This document shows, piece by piece, positions 5,722 to 13,084 of a DNA stretch of 13,084 nucleotides. Each line of letters starts with the position of its first letter. Positions within the stretch are counted from its first letter, which is position 1. The translations under genes and the position numbers were made by a program. Below the pieces are notes generated by a model that did not search any database, was not told where the DNA came from, and saw only the letters and a list, made by a program, of their open reading frames with translations. This DNA is from an uncultured Flavobacteriia bacterium (lineage in GTDB: Bacteria > Bacteroidota > Bacteroidia > Flavobacteriales_D > Crocinitomicaceae): the NCBI GenBank assembly GCA_903887095.1, contig CAISOQ010000393.1:1-13084 (forward strand), read 5' to 3'.

Positions 5722-7423
5722 AGTACTCCTTTTTTTCAATTTTCTTTGGCAAGTTCTTATTTGCTGCACCCAATTCTTTCGCTCGTTTCCAATAATCAAC
5801 TGCCTTTTCTGCATTGCCATTTTTTATCCACGCATCCCCCAAATGTTCAACAATAATCACATCTGAAGGCTGAAAATGATAGGCATCTTCGAAGAATTTC
5901 AATGCTTCTGCGTATTTTCCTTTTTGAAAGAGAATCAACCCTTTTGTATCCATAAACTGGGCCACATCCTTTTCCTCCTTCAAAACCTCATCGATCAGTG
6001 CAAGTGCTTTGTCCAGGTCTATTTTTGCTTCAGCCAATTGATACGCATAATTGTTGCGGATCAGGTTGCTTTTTGAATCAAGTGATATAGCCATTTCAAA
6101 GTTGACCTTTCCTTGCTCGTTATTTTTTAAACCATATTGCGCTTCACCAATTTGGGCATACATTTCTGCTTCAAGTGATTTGTCATTCACGATGAGATCT
6201 TTCCCCACTTCCAATGCACTGATCGCCTCACTAAATCTCCTTGTTTGCACCGCTCCTATTCCATTCAATAAATACACAGTTGGAATGGTCGGGAAATACT
6301 CCAAACACTCCTTACTATCCATGTACAATTCCTGAAAATCTGCCATTTCATATTCCATGATGAGCACTTGTTTCCAGATTGGATACTCCTTTTTTGAATA
6401 TTTCAATGCTTCCTTGTAAGCTTGAAGTGCTTCTTTTTCCTTTCCAGCCGTATTCAAATAATCCGCATGAATTGAGTGTGCTTTCGCTTCTGTAGGATAT
6501 TTAGCGACCATTATGTCCACCAACTCATATACCTCGGGATCTACTTTATAACTGACTTCTTGAATATTGATTAATATTTTCATCTTGGCGTCAATGTCCA
6601 CATCATCACTTTGAAAAGCGAGTTTCAATTCCTTGTATGCTTCTTTTTGCTTGCCTTGTTGACGGTAAACATCTGCAAGAGCCAAGTGGGCACGCCCGTT
6701 TTCTGGATTTGCTTTTACCAATTTTTCTAGCAGTTCAATGGCTTTTGTTTCCTGTTTTGACTGAAAATAGTAATCAACCAAAGTCGCCATTAACTGCGGT
6801 TCATCAGGAAACAATTTCAACGCTTTCTCAATTTCTGCAACACCCTTTTCAGGTTGTTTTATTTCCAGGTACATTCTGAATTTTTGGAGCGACAATTCTG
6901 GATGTGCACCCACTTGTTCCTCTGTTCGATCCAACGCTTTTATGGCGTCTGCCGTTTTTCCACCTTTCAATAAACTTTCAGCATAGCCATACAACCATTC
7001 GACATTCTGTGGTTGCAGTTTCACCAGTTTGCCAAAATGTTTGATGGCCTCCGGGAAATTGCCCTTTTCAAAATACATGTATGCCAATTCTTGCGTGTAC
7101 CAAACATTATTCGGGTCAAGCTTGGCTGCTTTTTCGATGCACTCTGAGGAACGTTGCGCATCATCCTTCTGAAGATATAGCTGAGATAGCGCATAATAAA
7201 CGGCATCATCGTCTTGCTTCATTGTCAAACATTGCTCAAACGAAGCGATCGATTCCTTGATCTGACCACTTGTTTTTAAGCGCACCGCCTCATGAAACTT
7301 TTCAATGTAAGGAAATTCCGCAGCCGAAAACTGATAGACCTCCTTGGACTTTTTGCCCGCAGACGCACACGATGTCATCACTGACACCACTAAAATCAAC
7401 GCTATACCAAACCGAATAATCAT
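5705..7423 (-). CDS. Large TPR-repeat lipoprotein
   Basis: This is a 572-residue protein with a lipoprotein signal (VVSVMTSC, lipid Cys19) followed by an almost continuous array of tetratricopeptide repeats from about 38 to 550. Clear repeat units are near 74-103 (YYALSQLYLQ...AAKLDP), 108-138 (ELAYMYFEKGNFPEAIKHFGKLVKLQP), 209-240, 246-270, 316-342, 384-410 and 490-550 (GLILFQKGKYAEALKFFEDAYHFQP). TPR arrays are scaffolds for protein contacts; here they would act on the periplasmic face of a membrane. It overlaps the preceding nucleotidyltransferase by ATGA (4 bases) and the following DUF4292 gene by 17 bases. In my recollection this gene order is conserved in Flavobacteriia, which implies a joint role in envelope biogenesis. 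The partner is unknown. Confidence 0.87.
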   Translation of the reverse strand: MIIRFGIALILVVSVMTSCASAGKKSKEVYQFSAAEFPYIEKFHEAVRLKTSGQIKESIASFEQCLTMKQDDDAVYYALSQLYLQKDDAQRSSECIEKAAKLDPNNVWYTQELAYMYFEKGNFPEAIKHFGKLVKLQPQNVEWLYGYAESLLKGGKTADAIKALDRTEEQVGAHPELSLQKFRMYLEIKQPEKGVAEIEKALKLFPDEPQLMATLVDYYFQSKQETKAIELLEKLVKANPENGRAHLALADVYRQQGKQKEAYKELKLAFQSDDVDIDAKMKILINIQEVSYKVDPEVYELVDIMVAKYPTEAKAHSIHADYLNTAGKEKEALQAYKEALKYSKKEYPIWKQVLIMEYEMADFQELYMDSKECLEYFPTIPTVYLLNGIGAVQTRRFSEAISALEVGKDLIVNDKSLEAEMYAQIGEAQYGLKNNEQGKVNFEMAISLDSKSNLIRNNYAYQLAEAKIDLDKALALIDEVLKEEKDVAQFMDTKGLILFQKGKYAEALKFFEDAYHFQPSDVIIVEHLGDAWIKNGNAEKAVDYWKRAKELGAANKNLPKKIEKKEYYDPIY

Positions 7424-8430
7424 TCTTTAAAACTGGAATAATCACCCATACTCAAATCACGGGCCATTCCTTCATAGGTTGCATGAGAACCAATCATAGA
7501 ATCCGCAATTACCGCGTTTGAGAGTTTCGTATTTTGTTGAACAATTGAATTTGCAATGACAGTCCCTCTTACCTCCGTTCCTTTTCCAAGTGAAACGTGC
7601 GGCCCCACCACAGAGTTTTCAATCACCACATCCTCCCCAATAAAACACGGAGGAATAATCACTGTATCCGTTATCGCTGCTGATGCTGAAACCATCATTT
7701 TATTGGCTTCATAATCAAATTCAAGCACCCGTTGGTTTGTGAATACAGTCACTTCCTTGTTTCCGCAATCTAGCCACTCTGTAACTTCTCCTGGCTTGAA
7801 TTTACATCCGTCTTCCGTCAACCTTCGCAGCGCATCAGGCAACTGATACTCACCTCCTTTGATAATATTGTTGTCCAATAGGTATTCTAATTCCTTTCTC
7901 AAGCGTGCACCATCTTTGAAATAATAAATGCCAATCATAGCCAGATCAGAAACAAATTCTTTTGGTTTTTCAACGAAATCGATGATTTCACCGTTCTCAT
8001 TCATTTTGATGACTCCAAAAGCACTCGGATCCTCAATTTGCTTCACCCAAAGAATACCATCATCGTTCGGATCTATCTTAAAGTTAGCCTTGAAGAGTGT
8101 GTCCGCAAAAGCAACAACAACAGGGCCTTCAAGCTTCTCTTTTGCACAAAGTACTGCATGTGCTGTTCCGAGTGGTTGATCTTGATAATGGATCGATCCT
8201 TTTGCACCAAGTTTCTCTGCCACTTCAATTAATTCTTTCTCAACTTCAGCACCAAAATCACCAATAACGAATGCTATTTCTTCTATTTTGTCAGCACAAA
8301 CAGAAGCAATATCCTCAACCAATCTATGCACAATAGGCTTGCCACCAACAGGAACCAATGGTTTTGGAACTGTCAGTGTATGTGGACGAAGACGGCTGCC
8401 GCGTCCGGCCATTGGAACTATTACTTTCAT
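7420..8430 (-). CDS. Nucleotide-sugar pyrophosphorylase (NTP_transferase family)
   Basis: This 336-residue enzyme belongs to the NTP_transferase family (PF00483), which condenses a sugar-1-phosphate with an NTP to give an NDP-sugar and pyrophosphate. The N-terminal signature reads MAGRGSRLRPHTLTVPKPLV (7-26), with the phosphate-binding loop and catalytic Arg/Lys. Further matches are AFAD (107-110, metal Asp), VEKP (153-156), GGEYQLPDAL (192-201) and WLDCGN (219-224). From about 248 a left-handed beta-helix of hexapeptide turns follows (IGEDVVIENSVVGPHVSLGK and similar), as in glucose-1-phosphate thymidylyl/uridylyl- and mannose-1-phosphate guanylyltransferases. The sugar and base cannot be fixed from sequence; thymidylyl- or uridylyl-type is my best guess. 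It lies 27 bases after dut and overlaps the TPR gene by ATGA. Confidence 0.88.
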   Translation of the reverse strand: MKVIVPMAGRGSRLRPHTLTVPKPLVPVGGKPIVHRLVEDIASVCADKIEEIAFVIGDFGAEVEKELIEVAEKLGAKGSIHYQDQPLGTAHAVLCAKEKLEGPVVVAFADTLFKANFKIDPNDDGILWVKQIEDPSAFGVIKMNENGEIIDFVEKPKEFVSDLAMIGIYYFKDGARLRKELEYLLDNNIIKGGEYQLPDALRRLTEDGCKFKPGEVTEWLDCGNKEVTVFTNQRVLEFDYEANKMMVSASAAITDTVIIPPCFIGEDVVIENSVVGPHVSLGKGTEVRGTVIANSIVQQNTKLSNAVIADSMIGSHATYEGMARDLSMGDYSSFKE

Positions 8431-8457
8431 GTATTTCTTTTTTTATTCAATACTCAA

Positions 8458-8898
8458 TTATTTCACACCGGTGCTCCCGAAGCCTCCCGCTCCTCGCTCC
8501 GTTTCAGTCAATAGCGCTGTTTGCTCCCATTTCGCCTGTTCCACTTTCGCAAAAACCAACTGAGCGATACGTTCACCATCTTCCACAATAAATTCTTCAG
8601 CAGATAAATTAATCAAAATGACACCAACTTCCCCTCTGTAATCAGCATCGATTGTTCCTGGCGAATTCAAAACAGTAATTCCCTTTTTCAATGCCAAACC
8701 ACTTCTTGGTCGCACCTGGCATTCAAAACCAACAGGTATTTCAATGAAAAGTCCCGTTTTAACCAATGCGCGTTCCAAGGGTTTTAAAATGATTGGTTCG
8801 GTTAAATTAGCACGAACGTCCATTCCTGCAGAAGCTTCAGTTTCGTAATTCGGTAACGGATGTTTGGATTGATTAATAACTTTTACTTGCATCTTCAT
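8458..8898 (-). CDS. dut: dUTP diphosphatase (dUTPase)
   Basis: This is a 146-residue trimeric dUTPase that converts dUTP to dUMP and pyrophosphate, keeping uracil out of DNA and supplying dTMP precursor. All five family motifs are present and in order: AGMDVRA (24-30), RPRSGLALK (63-71), GTIDADYRGEVG (81-92, with the base-stacking Tyr87), GERIAQLV (108-115) and RGAGGFGSTG (135-144, mobile C-terminal arm). Length is normal for a bacterial enzyme. The ATG at 8898 is used; ATG at codon 3 is an equal alternative. It stands between the flippase gene and the sugar nucleotidyltransferase gene, 27 bases from the latter. A possible promoter lies in the 81-base gap before it, so it may start a new transcript. 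Confidence 0.96.
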   Translation of the reverse strand: MKMQVKVINQSKHPLPNYETEASAGMDVRANLTEPIILKPLERALVKTGLFIEIPVGFECQVRPRSGLALKKGITVLNSPGTIDADYRGEVGVILINLSAEEFIVEDGERIAQLVFAKVEQAKWEQTALLTETERGAGGFGSTGVK

Positions 8899-8907
8899 TT
8901 AATTAAT

Positions 8908-8936
8908 CAAAAATAAGGATTTAGAAAGTGTCTAAA
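8908..8936 (-). promoter_or_regulatory. Candidate Bacteroidota promoter upstream of dut
   Basis: On the minus strand TATTTTTG (8908-8915) matches the -7 consensus TAnnTTTG exactly, with TTTA (8933-8936) at a 17-base spacing in place of TTTG. The -7 box ends only 9 bases before the dut ATG, so the transcript would be almost leaderless. The -35-side match is imperfect and the region is AT-rich, so chance is possible. Confidence 0.3.
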
Positions 8937-8979
8937 GGTGGGGCGCTGAGTAGTAATCAACAAAACAATTAACAAGAAA

Positions 8980-10434
8980 TCAAACCCTTTTCAACGGTAT
9001 CTTTTCTACGGAAAAGACAATAACTAAATATATAATTATCAAAGCATTATGAAAAAACAAACGGGTATACACGCCATCTATCTGCATCAATTTTGCTATA
9101 ACAAACAGCAGTAGAGCGCCCCCAAAATAGAGGAAAAACTTCCGAAGATTGTATTGAATAGGATAATAGCGTTGACCTAAATAATACGAAGCAATCATTT
9201 GAAAGGCATAAACAACTAATGTTGCCCAGGCACAAGCATAAAACCCGTATTCAGGAATAAATACCACATTGATTAAAATGGTCAAGGTTGCACCAACAAT
9301 GGCTATATAAGCTCCAAACCGCGTTTGTCCACTCAATTTGTACCAAATACTTTGATTGTAATAAATCCCAAGAAACACATTGGCCAGGAGTAATATCGGC
9401 ACTACTCCCAATCCCGACCAATAAGCCTCGTTGCGGATGAAATGTTTGAAAATGTCAATGTTCAGGGAAACCACTAAAAAAACCAGGCACACAGTTGCCA
9501 CAAAATAGTTCATCACTTTCGCATAGACCTTGTTTTTGTCTTCACTTTTCATCTGAGCAAAAAAGAAAGGTTCTGCAGCATATCTATAGGCCTGCAATAA
9601 AATCGTGACCAACATGGCTAACTTGTAGCATGCGCTGTAGATTCCCACCTGTTCTTCCGCAAAATTGAGCGAAGCTGGATTCAGGCCATCGTAGGTGATG
9701 TGTTTCAATAGTATTCTATCGAGCGTTTCGTTGATGATGCCAGCAAAACCAGCAATAACCAATGGAATAGAATAAACCAACATTTCTTTGGCCAATTGCA
9801 AGTCGAAACTAAACTTGATGGAAAGGAAATCACGGTACAGCAACAACGGTTTTACCAATGAGGCGATGAGATTCGCAAATAAGATGAAAAGTACACCTTC
9901 TTCCGGCCTTGTTGGATCAAACAAATAGAGCATGAAGAACAAATTAAGTCCAATGTTTACACCTATCGAAGCAAACTGAATAGACGCGAATTTCAATGCT
10001 TTGTTTTCTGCTCTCAGCTTGGCGAGTGGAAGTGCCGTTATCGCATCAATGGCAACAATAGCTCCGAGAAGAATAATGTATTCATTGTGACCAGGATAAA
10101 GCATGACATTGGCAATGTCCTGGTTGAAATAAAGTAACGAACAAAAAAATAGTACATTGACTCCAATGACCGTGAGAAAGCCATTGAGAAAAACTTTGTC
10201 TTTGTCCTCGTGATCCTGGAGAAACCGGAAAAATGCTGTTTCCATTCCGAATGTCAAGAATACAATTAGAAAAGCTACCCAAGCATACAATTCCGAGACA
10301 ACACCGTAATCAGATGGGTCTGCAAAAACTTGCGTATAAAGGGGTACCAATAAATAATTTAAAAGTCTGCCGACTATACTCGACAGACCATAAACAGCCG
10401 TTTGACCCAATAATTTTTTTATCGGGTTCGACAT
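8980..10434 (-). CDS. MOP-superfamily polysaccharide flippase (Wzx/MurJ-like)
   Basis: This 484-residue integral membrane protein has about 12-14 transmembrane helices spread over its whole length and few charged loops. The start (LGQTAVYGLSSIVGRLLNYLLVPLYTQVF, within 9-37) is the classic first helix of the polysaccharide biosynthesis flippase family (Polysacc_synt, PF01943), with the YGxxSExxAW-type segment at 43-52. Family members move lipid-linked sugar intermediates across the inner membrane. Substrate is not readable: O-antigen, capsule or another glycan, or lipid II, are all possible. The start overlaps the stop of the enoyl-CoA hydratase gene as TAATG, so translation is probably coupled. 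The nucleotide-sugar enzyme two genes downstream fits a glycan pathway. Confidence 0.86.
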   Translation of the reverse strand: MSNPIKKLLGQTAVYGLSSIVGRLLNYLLVPLYTQVFADPSDYGVVSELYAWVAFLIVFLTFGMETAFFRFLQDHEDKDKVFLNGFLTVIGVNVLFFCSLLYFNQDIANVMLYPGHNEYIILLGAIVAIDAITALPLAKLRAENKALKFASIQFASIGVNIGLNLFFMLYLFDPTRPEEGVLFILFANLIASLVKPLLLYRDFLSIKFSFDLQLAKEMLVYSIPLVIAGFAGIINETLDRILLKHITYDGLNPASLNFAEEQVGIYSACYKLAMLVTILLQAYRYAAEPFFFAQMKSEDKNKVYAKVMNYFVATVCLVFLVVSLNIDIFKHFIRNEAYWSGLGVVPILLLANVFLGIYYNQSIWYKLSGQTRFGAYIAIVGATLTILINVVFIPEYGFYACAWATLVVYAFQMIASYYLGQRYYPIQYNLRKFFLYFGGALLLFVIAKLMQIDGVYTRLFFHNALIIIYLVIVFSVEKIPLKRV

Positions 10435-11210
10435 TAATTTCTAAAGTTCGGTTTGCGTTTTTCTAGAAAAGCCCCCGTACCTTCTTTGAAATCTGCAGTG
10501 CCAAAACACTTGCCAAATTCTTCAATTTCGGTTTCGTATCCGTTGACACCATCTTCAAAATTGGCATTGATGGCTCTTATTGCCGAGGCGATTGCAGTTG
10601 CAGAATTATTCAAAATTTTCAGTGCAATTTCTTCTGCTTTTGCAAGCAATTCTTCTGGTTCAACTACATAATTTACAAGTCCCCACGTCAAGGCCTCATC
10701 AGCTTTGATCATTCCAGCGGTAAACACCATTTCGTTCGCTTTACCGCGGCCCACCAATTGCGCTAAACGCTGGGTCCCACCATATCCTGGTATAACTCCC
10801 AAGGATACTTCTGGCAATCCCATTCTTGCATTCGAAGAAGCCACTCGGATGTGCGACGCCATGGCTAATTCCAATCCACCGCCTAGTGCAAATCCATTGA
10901 CTGCTGCGATAACCGGAGTTGTCATATTTTCTATAAAACTGAAGAGTATTTTTTGGCCATTCATAGCCAATTCACCGCCTTGCGCAATTGAAAAATCTGC
11001 AAATTCTTTGATGTCGGCACCAGCCACGAATGACTTTTCACCTGAACCTGTCAAGATGATAACGCCTGTGTTTCGGTCAGCATCTGCATCACCAAGTGCA
11101 TGGTGTAATTCTTCGATTGTTTCTTTGTTGAGCGCATTCAACTGCGAAGGACGATTGATCGTAATGAAGCGTATTTGTCCCTTTTGTTCTGTCAGTAGAT
11201 TGTTATACAT
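10434..11210 (-). CDS. Enoyl-CoA hydratase (crotonase family)
   Basis: This is a 258-residue crotonase-fold protein that adds water to trans-2-enoyl-CoA in fatty-acid or amino-acid breakdown. The two oxyanion-hole segments are visible: FVAGADIKEF (61-70) and NGFALGGGLELA (105-116). The two catalytic acids of true hydratases, Glu114 (GGLELA) and Glu134 (LPEVSLGVIPG), are both kept and 20 residues apart, as in the rat enzyme (Glu144/Glu164). This supports hydratase activity over other crotonase reactions. The C-terminal GTGAFLEKRKPNF motif is also typical. The ATG at 11210 has a 44-base gap from the small lipoprotein upstream. The 3' end shares one base with the flippase start. Confidence 0.93.
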   Translation of the reverse strand: MYNNLLTEQKGQIRFITINRPSQLNALNKETIEELHHALGDADADRNTGVIILTGSGEKSFVAGADIKEFADFSIAQGGELAMNGQKILFSFIENMTTPVIAAVNGFALGGGLELAMASHIRVASSNARMGLPEVSLGVIPGYGGTQRLAQLVGRGKANEMVFTAGMIKADEALTWGLVNYVVEPEELLAKAEEIALKILNNSATAIASAIRAINANFEDGVNGYETEIEEFGKCFGTADFKEGTGAFLEKRKPNFRN

Positions 11211-11254
11211 TCCTAAAAATTTGTGTTAAAGATACAGAAATGTAGTAAATCGAC

Positions 11255-11497
11255 TTACGGCAGCTTCAATTCCAAAGGGATAGACTGAGAATTTTCGAAT
11301 TCTCGGATCTGTTTTCGGCTCATCTTTCCTTTGACTGACTTTCGGGCTTCCTTTTCAGCTGTTTTGATCGCATGCTGAATCATACGGTCGTATTTTCGTT
11401 GGGTGACCATCCGACCATCCGCAAGAGAAACGTTTTTTTCAGCGCAGGAGGAGATGATAATTAAAAACAAAAATATTTTAAATTCTCTTGAAAACAA
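11255..11497 (-). CDS. Small hypothetical lipoprotein with TTG start
   Basis: This is an 80-residue predicted lipoprotein with the signal FKIFLFLIIISSC (6-18) and lipid Cys18. The mature part of about 62 residues is short, basic and helical-looking (TQRKYDRMIQHAIKTAEKEARKS), with a charged linker and a Pro/Leu-rich end. No family is recognised. The only start that keeps the signal peptide is TTG at 11497; no ATG or GTG fits. It begins 3 bases after the MORN gene's stop, so it is probably co-translated with it. The 44-base gap to the next gene shows no clear terminator. Confidence 0.62.
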   Translation of the reverse strand: MFSREFKIFLFLIIISSCAEKNVSLADGRMVTQRKYDRMIQHAIKTAEKEARKSVKGKMSRKQIREFENSQSIPLELKLP

Positions 11498-11500
11498 TTT

Positions 11501-13084
11501 TTACTTACACTTACACGATTGAGATTCCATGCATTTATCATGATGTTCTGGTGAACAGAATTTACTTGTAATAGCGTATTGGTCTCTATTAACATTTAGA
11601 CTAGCCAGATTTGATGGTGCACCGAGTGTTTTGTAGTAATTAATCGTTGTCAATATCATGGCTGCATCCACATTACCAATAGATGCTATCAAACTTGGAT
11701 ATATAGTTTGCATGTACTGTGTTAACCTAATAGCGTCATCTTGAATATGTTCTTCTGACGCATTTACACTCATTAAATGTTGGTATAATTTATCTGTTAA
11801 ATAATCCAATGTCTCACTCCTGAAAAATTCATTATCGGATGGTCCTGGCCCGTATTGTGAATATTTCGATGAGCAATAACAACATTTGGTCCTATTGTCA
11901 ATTAACGAAACAATAAATTTTGGTTTAACAAAACTATAATTACAAGTTTCTTTTACAGTATTGGAATTTTGATTGTTAATTGATGGTGGTTTAGAATCCG
12001 TATTATTTGCCGGTTTATTATCCCAAGAACCATAGTACAAAATTCTAAAATCTGAAAGCCCATTATCCTTGTAATAGCAACGGTCGGTCGTAAGCTTAAT
12101 AATTACTCCTTGTCTGTTTAAATCGCGTAAAATTGTTTCAGATGCTGAAGAAGCTGTTTCTTCGTATTGAAATTGACCATTATTTTCATTCCAAACAGGA
12201 AGGCCATTAACCGATTTCTTTTCTGTTCTACTGAATGTGCCTTGGGCGTACTTCCAATTAGGTTGATTAGTTGAATTTGTACCACTCAAAGAGGTAATTA
12301 ACTTTCCATTTTCGAAGATTCCTTCATCTATTTTACCATTGGCATAAATGTATTTACCACGCCCCTGCATTTGAGCATTTAACCATTCACCATTATAATA
12401 ATCCCCGTTTTTGAAAAAAAACTCGCCCTGACCAGTTCGTAATCCTTGCTTCCAGTCACCTTTATATTTTTGACCGTTTAAAAAATACATGGTTCCCCTT
12501 CCTTCTCTTAATCCATTGATAAATTCTCCTTCATATTTTTTGCCATTTCCGTATACATATACTCCATATCCTTTCATATTGCCATTTTCCCAGTTTCCCT
12601 CAAAGGAATCACCTGTTGACCATGTCATTTTACCTTGTCCATTTCTCTCTCCATTACGCCAACTCCCTTCATATTCCCCTTTCGCATAAATTTTTTTCCC
12701 AAAACCATTATAACAATCACCAGTACAAGTAGACGGTTTTTGGGAACCCCATGAATATGAAATGCGATTAACCTCTGCTCCAGCTTCGTAAGTTGCAATC
12801 TTCACATCCCCGTTGCTGTAAAGGGTTGTACCTTGACCCGACCATTGATTATCGATATAATTTCCTTTAAACACATCTCCAGTCATCCAATAATGTTCTC
12901 CATAACCGTTTTGTTTTCCATTTGACCAGTTCCCTTTAAAAACATCTCCATTAGGATATTCATAAATACCAAATCCATAAGTACAATCACCTGATTGACA
13001 TTGTGCATTTAAGATTTTGACCCAAAAAAGGATGAACAGAATGGAACATATTTTAAGTAACTGACCTTGAAGTAGTTTTAAAGT
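11501..13084 (-). CDS. Secreted MORN-repeat protein with Cys-rich C-terminus (5' end off window)
   Basis: The frame is open to the right edge: 527 residues are visible and the true start lies just outside. Near the visible N-terminus is a signal sequence (hydrophobic about 11-27, cleavage after ILNA). Then come 8-9 MORN-type repeats (about 36-262) of the form YxGxWxxGxxxGxGxxxxxxG, for example YEGSWRNGERNGQGKMTWSTG. Two units carry a GDC-x-x-GFG form, common in Bacteroidota MORN proteins. The last 265 residues match nothing I know. They hold a Ser/Asn-rich spacer, a CCYC cluster at visible residues 401-404, and a closing set at Cys510, 518, 524 and 526 (FCSPEHHDKC and SCKCK). The internal ATG at 12886 is not the start, because repeats and the signal peptide precede it. 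MORN repeats are thought to bind lipids or proteins. Confidence 0.82.
   Translation of the reverse strand, partial: TLKLLQGQLLKICSILFILFWVKILNAQCQSGDCTYGFGIYEYPNGDVFKGNWSNGKQNGYGEHYWMTGDVFKGNYIDNQWSGQGTTLYSNGDVKIATYEAGAEVNRISYSWGSQKPSTCTGDCYNGFGKKIYAKGEYEGSWRNGERNGQGKMTWSTGDSFEGNWENGNMKGYGVYVYGNGKKYEGEFINGLREGRGTMYFLNGQKYKGDWKQGLRTGQGEFFFKNGDYYNGEWLNAQMQGRGKYIYANGKIDEGIFENGKLITSLSGTNSTNQPNWKYAQGTFSRTEKKSVNGLPVWNENNGQFQYEETASSASETILRDLNRQGVIIKLTTDRCYYKDNGLSDFRILYYGSWDNKPANNTDSKPPSINNQNSNTVKETCNYSFVKPKFIVSLIDNRTKCCYCSSKYSQYGPGPSDNEFFRSETLDYLTDKLYQHLMSVNASEEHIQDDAIRLTQYMQTIYPSLIASIGNVDAAMILTTINYYKTLGAPSNLASLNVNRDQYAITSKFCSPEHHDKCMESQSCKCK

Noticed and set aside
5722..5820. Earlier ATG for the DUF4292 lipoprotein
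   Set aside because: It would place 33 charged residues before the lipoprotein signal and overlap the TPR gene by over 100 bases.
10705..11229. Plus-strand reading frame of 174 codons
   Set aside because: It is the antisense of the enoyl-CoA hydratase, which has all family motifs; the antisense product shows no recognisable domain.
11211..11254. Promoter for the enoyl-CoA hydratase (TATCTTTA at 11227-11234, minus strand)
   Set aside because: No TTTG-like box lies at a proper distance and the -7 match is imperfect; chance is likely in AT-rich DNA.
1..13084. CRISPR array, tRNA or rRNA genes
   Set aside because: No regularly spaced direct repeats, cloverleaf with CCA-side stem, or conserved rRNA stretch was seen on either strand.

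Overview
The window looks like Bacteroidota, most likely Flavobacteriales. The evidence is AT-rich DNA, two type IX secretion (T9SS) type-A sorting domains, several lipoproteins with Bacteroidota-style lipoboxes, weak Shine-Dalgarno use, and a conserved dut / sugar nucleotidyltransferase / TPR lipoprotein / DUF4292 / EnvC-like gene run. Every gene I accept is on the minus strand, so transcription runs right to left. No stretch over 300 bases lacks a gene; the largest gaps are about 156-197 bases and hold the cassette sites described below.

Right part (13084 to 3597) is a compact chromosomal gene run. In order of transcription it holds a secreted MORN-repeat protein (start codon off the right edge), a small lipoprotein with a TTG start, an enoyl-CoA hydratase, a MOP-family polysaccharide flippase, dUTPase, a nucleotide-sugar pyrophosphorylase, a large TPR lipoprotein, a DUF4292 lipoprotein and a degenerate-M23 EnvC-like murein hydrolase activator. 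Many neighbours overlap (TAATG, ATGA, and two 17-base overlaps), which suggests operon transcription and translational coupling. The shared theme is the cell envelope: sugar activation, lipid-linked glycan flipping, outer-membrane-associated lipoproteins and peptidoglycan remodelling.

Left part (about 3485 to 1) looks different and is the most interesting region. Three unrelated genes (a T9SS-exported agmatine/peptidylarginine deiminase, a 91-residue three-helix membrane protein and an FAD aromatic-ring-type monooxygenase) are separated by two 125-135 base imperfect inverted repeats. These end in TAAC...GTTA boxes and have the layout of integron attC sites: the stop codon lies 5-32 bases before a site and the next start codon 30-45 bases after it. 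I read this as an integrase-less gene cassette array (CALIN type) next to the envelope operon. A Bacteroidota-type promoter candidate stands just upstream of the first cassette junction, where an integron Pc promoter would be. At the far left the third attC survives only as a half site, fused to the 5'-truncated end of another T9SS cargo gene. No integrase gene is visible, so the integron reading is an inference from structure.
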